Positions 57,343 to 64,000 of a stretch of 64,000 nt of DNA are shown one piece after another. The notes under the pieces are model-generated. The model saw only the letters and a program-made list of their open reading frames with translations, made no database searches and was not told the DNA's origin. Numbering within the stretch: the stretch's first letter is position 1; each line of letters starts with the position of its first letter. This stretch comes from Amia ocellicauda (Eukaryota > Chordata > Actinopteri > Amiiformes > Amiidae). The stretch is from NCBI RefSeq assembly GCF_036373705.1, contig NC_089863.1, forward strand, positions 29,596,227 to 29,660,226, given 5' to 3'. The translations under genes were made by a program, and so were the position numbers.

Positions 57343-58660
57343 TCACTCACGAGACAGGTCTTCAGAAAACCTGCACCTCTGGACTTCTGGATTATCTGCA
57401 GAAATGGCAAGAAGTATCTGCAGAAATGGCAAGAAGTACATGCAGAGGACTCCACAATCATACATGCTGCTTATTTCAGCTACCCTTAGATGTCCCCACC
57501 CACTGCCAAAGGGGTTACAGGCATGGATGCCAATCCTGAAAGGCAAAAGGGAGAAGTCATGAGCCAGAGCATTGAGGCTTCTAGAGATGGTCGAAAGAAG
57601 CCCCTTGACAGGATCACGCACTTGTCCAGTCAGTTCATACAGAGGCTACAGTCAAGCATTTCACAACACCTTCCTCTCCCCAGTCCAGTTCAACTAGCCA
57701 TTCAAACCCATCTATTAGCAGCATAGCCTTCTCACATTGAACAACTGGAACCTCACCTTTTGAATACCAAGCCATGTTTGTTCACTTCATGCACTTCACC
57801 ATCTGCGCTCACTTCCACCATGGACAGGGGCCAGGACAGGAATTCCCAACACCCAGCTTGACATGGATTTCATCTAGCTTGCTCACTCCCAGCACCCAAC
57901 AGGCCCACAGGAGTAGTACTTGATCTCGCCTGGGACTGCCATGCAGGATGCACTGCCAGAGCCATTGTAGCTCAGTGCAGGCCTGTGGTTCAGACAGACA
58001 ATGCCACTGGAGGGATTGCAGCCCACCACAAACTTGTCCCCACCAGCATCAATCTGGTTCAGGTTGCCTGCCAGAGGAATGAAAGAGGGTCTACATCAAG
58101 AATGTGACCTGATGGACAGCTGGTGCAGGTCAAGAGTTAAAGCAAGGTGTGGAGTAGATCACATACAAGTCTTACCTGGATTCACCTGGACCCAGCCACT
58201 TCTAAACCACTTGAAGGCCAGGCCATCAAGGCCCACACCCCAGAGCCCAGCAGGTCCTACACCGACACATTTACCAGATGCCTTTAGATCAACCCAACGG
58301 TCATCACGGATGTCCATGACTTTGCTCTCATTATGGATGCCACACACTCTGCCAGCACCAGTGTCAATCTGCTCCAGGACACCAGGGACAGCCTCACACT
58401 GCAGGGCTTCAGCTACCCACACTGAAGGGAGAAGGATACATTAGAGCAGTATGCATTCACCATATCCAAGTGCATCTCAAGTGTAATACATTTAATCTCC
58501 ATAACTAATCAGATTTAGATTTAAAACAATAATCCAGTAGAAGGGTGTTACACAAACTACAAGTGTTCAAACAAAGCAGAACATGGTTAATGGGCTGTAT
58601 GACACGCTTACCTATGCCAGAACCCACCAACAAAACCCTACAAACAATCCCTACTATCAT
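57343..58660 (-). pseudogene. fish-egg lectin-like gene D, inverted and broken
   Basis: Minus-strand four-exon copy: exon 1 58612-58660 (49 bases), exon 2 58176-58421 (246), exon 3 57757-58067 (311 instead of 343) and exon 4 57343-57535 (193 instead of 163). Exons 1 and 2 are open and splice sites are kept. Exon 3 lost 28, 3 and 1 bases, which breaks the frame. Exon 4 gained 30 bases by partial tandem duplication of the TCTGCAGAAATGGCAAGAAG segment. The promoter block with TATTTAAA (complement near 58717-58724) is retained, so a transcript and a truncated single-blade peptide are possible. Confidence 0.88.
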
Positions 58661-58714
58661 GGTTGAAATTAATTTCAGGGGATTCATTGATACATAGGAA
58701 CTGTTTAAACAGGC

Positions 58715-58862
58715 ATTTAAATACCCAGTCTGAACGTACAAACACCTGTCTAATCGCTGGTTAATTGATTCAGTGAGCTGCACAGTTTCAAAGAGGGACC
58801 TGATTAGTGATAATCTTATTCATGAATTCAACCTGTATGACCATTGGCCAGGATAGATGACA
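58715..58862 (-). promoter_or_regulatory. lectin D promoter block (pseudogene)
   Basis: Minus-strand match to the promoter blocks of lectins A-C, with the ATTTAAAT box and the GGTTAATTGATT motif. Identity stops near 58862, marking the outer edge of the inverted copy. Confidence 0.55.
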
Positions 58863-59317
58863 TACTGAGAATTAAATGTAATATTTTTAGATACAGATCA
58901 CATTCCTGGAGTTTTAACGCCGACTCTGTTTCCATGTTATTCTTTGGACCTGATTAAGGCTGACACAGCCTCCCTCAAACAGTATAGATTATTTCTCTCA
59001 TTTCAAATATAGCTATCTTATCTCTAAGGCTCTGTATTCTGTTGTTTCACTGCATCTTGTTGTTTATCAAAACTAGCTGTGTCAGCATCCTTGACCAAGA
59101 GGTTATTCATTCATAAAGTCTATGTAGTAAGTAATTTAAATGTCTCTTGTTAATTAGTTACAATTTGCTTAGTAAGCTTGTTTGCACCAATCAAGAAGGA
59201 AAGAACCGTCTTCTCTGTCTTGAACACAACCCATAAAATACCAAATGTAACTTGAATTGTTGAGACTGTCTGAAGAAACTTCTCCTGTCATGCTCCCCCA
59301 CAGCTGTCAGAATAAAG
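58863..59317. other. intergenic, possibly LTR-derived
   Basis: Nothing firm. The stretch resembles an LTR end in base usage and ends near AATAAAG at 59311, but no partner or target duplication was found. Confidence 0.3.
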
Positions 59318-59761
59318 TAAAAAAGTATTTGATCCCCTGCTGATTTTGTACATTTGCCCACTGACAAAGAAATGATCAGTCTATAATTTTAATGGTAGGT
59401 GTATTTTAACAGTGACAGACAGAATAACAACAAAGAAATCCAGAAAAACGCATTTCAAAAAAGATATAAATTGATTTGCATGTTAATATTTGTATTTGAT
59501 CCCCTGTCAATCAGCAAGATTTCTGGCTCCCAGGTGTCTTTTATACAGGTAATGAGCTGAGATTGGGAGCAATTATTTCCCTCATTAACATGCAAATCAA
59601 TTGATAACTTTTTTGAAATGCGTTTTTCTGGATTTTTTTGTTGTTATTCTGTCTCTCACTGTTAAAATACACATACCATTAAAATTATAGACTGATCATT
59701 TCTTTGTCAGTGGGCAAACGTACAAAATCAGCAGGGGATCAAATACTTTTTTCCCCCACTG
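59318..59761. mobile_element. palindromic Tc1/mariner-type MITE, second copy
   Basis: Same element as 4453-4850. Long inverted arms read AAGTATTTGATCCCCTGCTG at the left and CAGCAGGGGATCAAATACTT at the right, ending CCCCCACTG then TA. The extreme left end is worn. Compared with the other copy, about 12 bases are missing around 59485. Confidence 0.85.
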
Positions 59762-60663
59762 TATATGTCTACATTTCCTAAACTTGGATGAAAGATTCAT
59801 GCATGTGCAGTAAATAAACACCCCTTTTTTCAGAACCTTGTGTTTATGATTAACAAAGGGAAACTATATCTCAATTCAGTACAGGCAAGAAGTTTGGACA
59901 AATAAGATTTAGTAGGTGTAAATGGGTGCCTTGTTTATTTTTGTAATAATGTGACGAAGCACATTGTTCTATAAAGGAACAGACAAACACTTTTATGGAG
60001 TGGTATTTTTGTTATGCACAGACTGCTTGCTTCTCATCTTTTCTTTAGTCAATTCCTGATTGATGGAAGCCCACCTCTGCATCAGGTGGAGGCCAATAAG
60101 GTTTAATGATTCTTCAGAGAAAGCCTTGGTATTAAGCAAAATTGTAGAATTCATCAATGCAGATTGTGATGATTCCAGTGAGTGATCCCTCCTATCCATG
60201 GTATGGCAGATGGAGCATTGATAATGTATCCTTGTTGGAGAACCCTGTATGCATATTCTTGTGGCATGAGACTTTGTCACACTCTTCATCACAGCCTCAC
60301 AAGGATGTCTTATTGGATATAGAGCTGACATCTCTAGGATGAATTGTAGTGGAAACCTAGAATCCCACTTTATCATTCAAACCATCATTTATACTTCTCC
60401 TGAACAGGAACCAAGCAAGTCACCCTCTTTCCACATTCTATACTTCCCGTTTTATTGTGTGGACTCCTCACAGTGTCTCTTGGATCCCATTCTAGTGTTG
60501 CAGAAGGTATAGTCAGGGTTTTAAATAGGTTTATTTGTATTTGTTTTTCTTTAAGTATTTGTTATACTTCCATTTGGTGTGGTTTTCATGTATATTGTTT
60601 CCTTCTCACTATTGATTTCTTACTTGTTTGATTAGTTGCACTCATTGTTTAATCACAAATTTC
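59762..60663. other. intergenic with a lectin 3'-flank fragment
   Basis: 60170-60460 matches lectin C 3' flank (43255-43410): TTTGTCACACTCTTCATCAC, CAGCCTCACAAG, GAACAGGAACCAAGCAAGTC. It is a further piece of the duplicated locus, plus strand, without exons. The rest is unrecognised. Confidence 0.55.
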
Positions 60664-62094
60664 ATGAGGGTTGTGATGATTGTTTATTCCTGCATTGTGT
60701 GGTGCAGCACGGGGTTGTCTATGTCGCAGCAGAGAAGATACTATCAAAGCAACTGGGGTCCAAAGGCAGCAGATGAGAGTGGCAGACAGAATGGTCTTCC
60801 TTCAGCAATCATCGGGCATTTGCCACAGTGTGAGTATCAGTTTCTCTTTTTCATATGTGGAAAGAAGTCAACAATAAGTGCTCCTCTGTTAAAATAAATT
60901 TTCAATCAGGGCTTTGAATCATTGTTTTCTTTGGATTGAATTTAGGACATCTCTATGAGTCCAGTGTAAACTTGACAAGCTGGTGTGCGTGCTCCTGGGC
61001 ACGGTTGTATTTCCTGTGAGGAACTGTGCTATTATTGAAAATCAAATTGGTGGTATTTTATACAGCATGCTCTTTATCATGTCCACTGCCTTATAATAAT
61101 GACTGCCTATGAGTCAGAGACTTGGACTCTGCTAAACAGCCCTGTTTAGACCCTGAGGGGAAGCAAGAATACACTTACCACTTACCTGTGGTCTCTCCTC
61201 AGTGATCTCCAGCTGCTGAAACTGTATAGAAGGCATTGTGTAGTTGAGAACCTGATTGAAAGAATATAACTTTGAGTTATTACTTACCTTGTCCTCCCTG
61301 TATGGTGTCCATTTTAGGACACCCTCGCGCATCATTCAAACTCGAGTCAAGTATCAAGCATCACCCACTCAAGTCTCCCTCCCTCAGGCAATCGTCAATT
61401 CTCCTCCTCACGCTTCACTGCTGTTTTTTAATGTATTTATTTTTTAATGGTACAAAATCATGAATTGCCCCCGATCCAATTAATCTTTATTTAAAACCAG
61501 CAAATTAGTTTTAGTTATGAGGTTAGTTTGCTGCAGATATACACACATATACATATGCTGACATATAATGCTATTTCTGTTAAATGAGCAATTACTATTT
61601 GTCTTTAAAGGAAATAGTATTTTATTTCCATCCCCTGTTCTTGACTTGAGGATGACTGATGCGTGAGGATGTCCTAAAATAGAAATTGTAGTGTTGATGT
61701 TCTCTTGTGTGTTATTGCTTAGTTGTACGGGGATTATTGGGTTTTATAATCTTTTATAAGTTTCCTTTTTCTTAGTTTTCTTGTTATATTGTGGGTAGGG
61801 CTTTTAAATTACAAGGTTTTGCAAATGTTTTAGAATGATGGTCCGTTAACACCAGCAAAACTCTTTATTTCAGATACCTGCCATCAGGGGTGGGGTTGTC
61901 AATTTTGTGGCCCCAATCAAAGCTCAGTTTAAGGACCCCTCCACCTTTACCTGTCATGACCATTTTAGCATCACCACACACACAGTGTCTGTCACAATTC
62001 TATGTAATTATAAGGGTGGGCTAGAGTATCGTCACTTTGCTGTCTTTCACTGACTGAAGCTGGCAGAGTTAAGGTGGCTCAAATGTGTAATAAA
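60664..62094 (+). CDS. possible small secreted-protein gene (tentative)
   Basis: An ATG at 60664 opens a frame with a hydrophobic, cysteine-containing leader (MRVVMIVYSCIVWCSTGLS) and a basic QQRRYYQSNWGPK stretch, ending at a good donor (CACAGT/GTGAGT near 60829). A possible last exon follows an acceptor (CTTTATTTCAG) at 61872: 62 open codons in one frame to a TGA near 62051, and AATAAA at 62089-62094. The two phases do not join directly, so a middle exon would be needed; none was found. I do not recognise the protein. The open frames could be chance. Confidence 0.22.
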
Positions 62095-64000
62095 GCTGAA
62101 TTAAATTACTGTTTGTAAATAGATAGATGTGCAGATGGTGTGTGTGTAGGGCGCTATGAAATCCGTGTTGTGGATTCTGGAAAAGTAGGAGGAGTCTTCA
62201 CTTTTATTGTTCAACCAAACAGTAGAACTATTTACTACGCAAAAATAAAATAATGGTAGTATTAAAAAATATGAAGAAATACACAACCCAAACTGAATAA
62301 AGTCTAAAGATTTAAAAGACGGACGTGTTCATAAATCCATTTCAATGTTGTTTTTAAGTGCTATAGATGTGTGCTTTCAGTGATTTTGTGTGTGGAGGTT
62401 CTGTGACAGAAATCCCAACATGACTGTCTGGCTTTAACGATGATCACATCAGAGTTGCAATATGTACAGTATTTGTTTTAAAAACAATTCTTAAATGGAG
62501 CATAAGGTATTCCGTCAGTTTGCCATGCACTTTCCATTACAAGCTTTTAATCACAAACAATAATGTCACCTACAAAAGATTGTCATCAAGTTTTTTGGAA
62601 ATCACTACTTAAGCTGATAAAAACAAATGATATATAAGATACAGTACATATTAAATTCAGTAGCTACTGTCTCATTTTATTTAGATCGAATACTTCTTAT
62701 TGTCCTACAACACTTCCAAAACAACCGTTAATTAAATCCTACAGTTACCCACTGTGGTTGTAGTCTTTTCAACTCTTTAAGCTCACCCCTTTTTTTATCG
62801 GTAAGTCCGGCTTGTTTCAAAAGCATGTTTAAACCTCCTATAAACGTATAACCTGATAATGAACATGGCAGGCCACTGCCAATTCACTACAAACACTTCA
62901 CCCTTGAGGCTCCATGTTCCTTACCATTTATGTGTAATTATGCATGGGTTATTTACTAATATGTTATGTAATATTATTTAATCATAAATAGGGTTGTTAA
63001 AATAAACATAATAAATCTTACTTTTGAAACATTTTACTTGCTTTATTTAAGTGAAGGTAATTATAATTTTGTTATTGCTAAAGGTATTTCCATGTGCTTC
63101 TTCATCAAAGAAGCCATACATAATATTGATATCGATCACTGACATTACATTGATGGTATTTTTAGTAGATTTGAGAATAGCCGGAAGACAATGTTGTAAC
63201 AACTTATTTGGGAACTTCATTTTTACATTGCCACAAAGTTATAATAATAAAACTTAAAGCTATTGTAGTGGGAAAATTTACTTTTATTATTTCCTTTATA
63301 TTCTGTATATATTATGAATTGTTTCATGTTGTTATATTATACATTGTTTCAGTTTATCTATGAAGTAATCATTAGTTTGTATTTATTCTGTCCGAGAGGT
63401 TACTTCAATCAAGCATTGTCTTTTCATGATTTCATTCAACCACTGTCTTCTGGATATTCAATCAGCTGAAACAGTCAAACAGTATAGAGATTGTGTGTTT
63501 TAGGGCACAGGTATTTGGTTAAGGACTCACAACAATGTCTTTGATAAACATCTGTTGCCTACAAATGCTGACCATCACCAATCAACTCATCAAACACTTA
63601 AGTAACAAACTTATGTCTGTATTAATTATTATGTATGTGGTAAACTTAATGAGATGTAATCACTTCTGACAGAGAAGATACCTCTGAAGATACAAAAAGG
63701 CTCACATCCTCACATCCTTAGTTCTTTTCTTCACTTCATGTTAGAGGAGAGCTCCGGGTTAACCTGTATTTATGTTTTCTGTAATAAACTTGTTACTTCT
63801 TCATCGGTGTATCCTGGGACTTACTAAAACCACTACATTATGTTTGCCACAATATTGCAACAACCTAAGTTTTACATTGTGACTACGTTGCAGTACAATG
63901 TTGCAGCAACAAAATCACTACGTTGCTATTTTGTTAGCTGGGAATAGCAGATCAAACAATCCAAAAATGCATAATGGTGATCGTTATTAAAAGGTGTTTA
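62095..64000. other. intergenic, nothing recognised
   Basis: AT-rich DNA with no supported gene. An AATAAA near 63783 with LTR-like surroundings is noted but has no partner structure. Confidence 0.4.

Noticed and set aside
58863-59317. Endogenous retrovirus LTR
   Set aside because: No paired copy, target duplication or definite ends could be found; base composition alone is insufficient.
60664-60830. Spexin-like neuropeptide precursor (because of the basic site followed by NWGP)
   Set aside because: Only four residues match the expected NWGPQ-type peptide and the rest of the mature sequence is absent.
1-64000. tRNA, rRNA and CRISPR arrays
   Set aside because: No cloverleaf with intact A and B boxes outside the SINEs, no rRNA-like blocks, and no regularly spaced short direct repeats with unique spacers were seen.

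Overview
This looks like chromosomal DNA of a ray-finned fish. It is AT-rich and intron-bearing, and dense with Tc1/mariner elements, CR1-type LINEs, V-SINE-like SINEs, hAT-like MITEs and LTR relics. The only host genes I recognise are a type-4 antifreeze/ice-structuring-like apolipoprotein (afp4) and a family of secreted fish-egg-lectin (tectonin-repeat) genes. No bacterial features are present. The species cannot be named from the sequence; abundant CR1 with an esterase-type ORF1 fits a non-teleost or early-branching teleost, but that is inference.

Layout. 1-14 kb is intergenic: a fold-back inverted repeat (1.2-1.9 kb), two nearly identical intact Tc1/mariner transposons with DD36E spacing (3002-4222 and 9631-10851), a decayed LINE and small repeats. 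14.0-17.7 kb is a complete four-exon afp4-like gene with TATA box and poly(A) signal. 17.7-43.5 kb holds three copies of one unit: afp4 terminal exon, a conserved spacer of about 3 kb, then a complete four-exon lectin gene. Only the first unit has a whole afp4 gene; the later two carry only terminal-exon fragments. The three lectin genes (A 20722-21942, B 32098-33417, C 40741-42948) are all open, each 266 codons including a signal peptide, with exon lengths 49/246/343/163 in every copy.

The units differ by clean mobile-element insertions: a CR1 LINE, a 1.8-kb TG...CA element and two MITEs in unit 2; a solo LTR with a nested SINE in unit 3; a Tc1 remnant between units 2 and 3. The sister units supply empty sites. 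43.5-51 kb has two large inverted repeats, a MITE-like element, a THAP-domain fragment and a possible LTR. 51.2-55.2 kb is a long decayed CR1 with both ORFs. 55.2-60.5 kb holds debris of the duplication: a lectin remnant without coding exons, an inverted lectin pseudogene (57343-58660) and another 3'-flank fragment. 60.6-62.1 kb may hold a small secreted-protein gene. The last 2 kb show nothing firm.

Together the live genes form a secreted-protein locus: one lipid-binding helical protein with liver-type promoter motifs and three lectin paralogues sharing one promoter block. Exon coordinates were read by hand from splice sites and agreement among copies.
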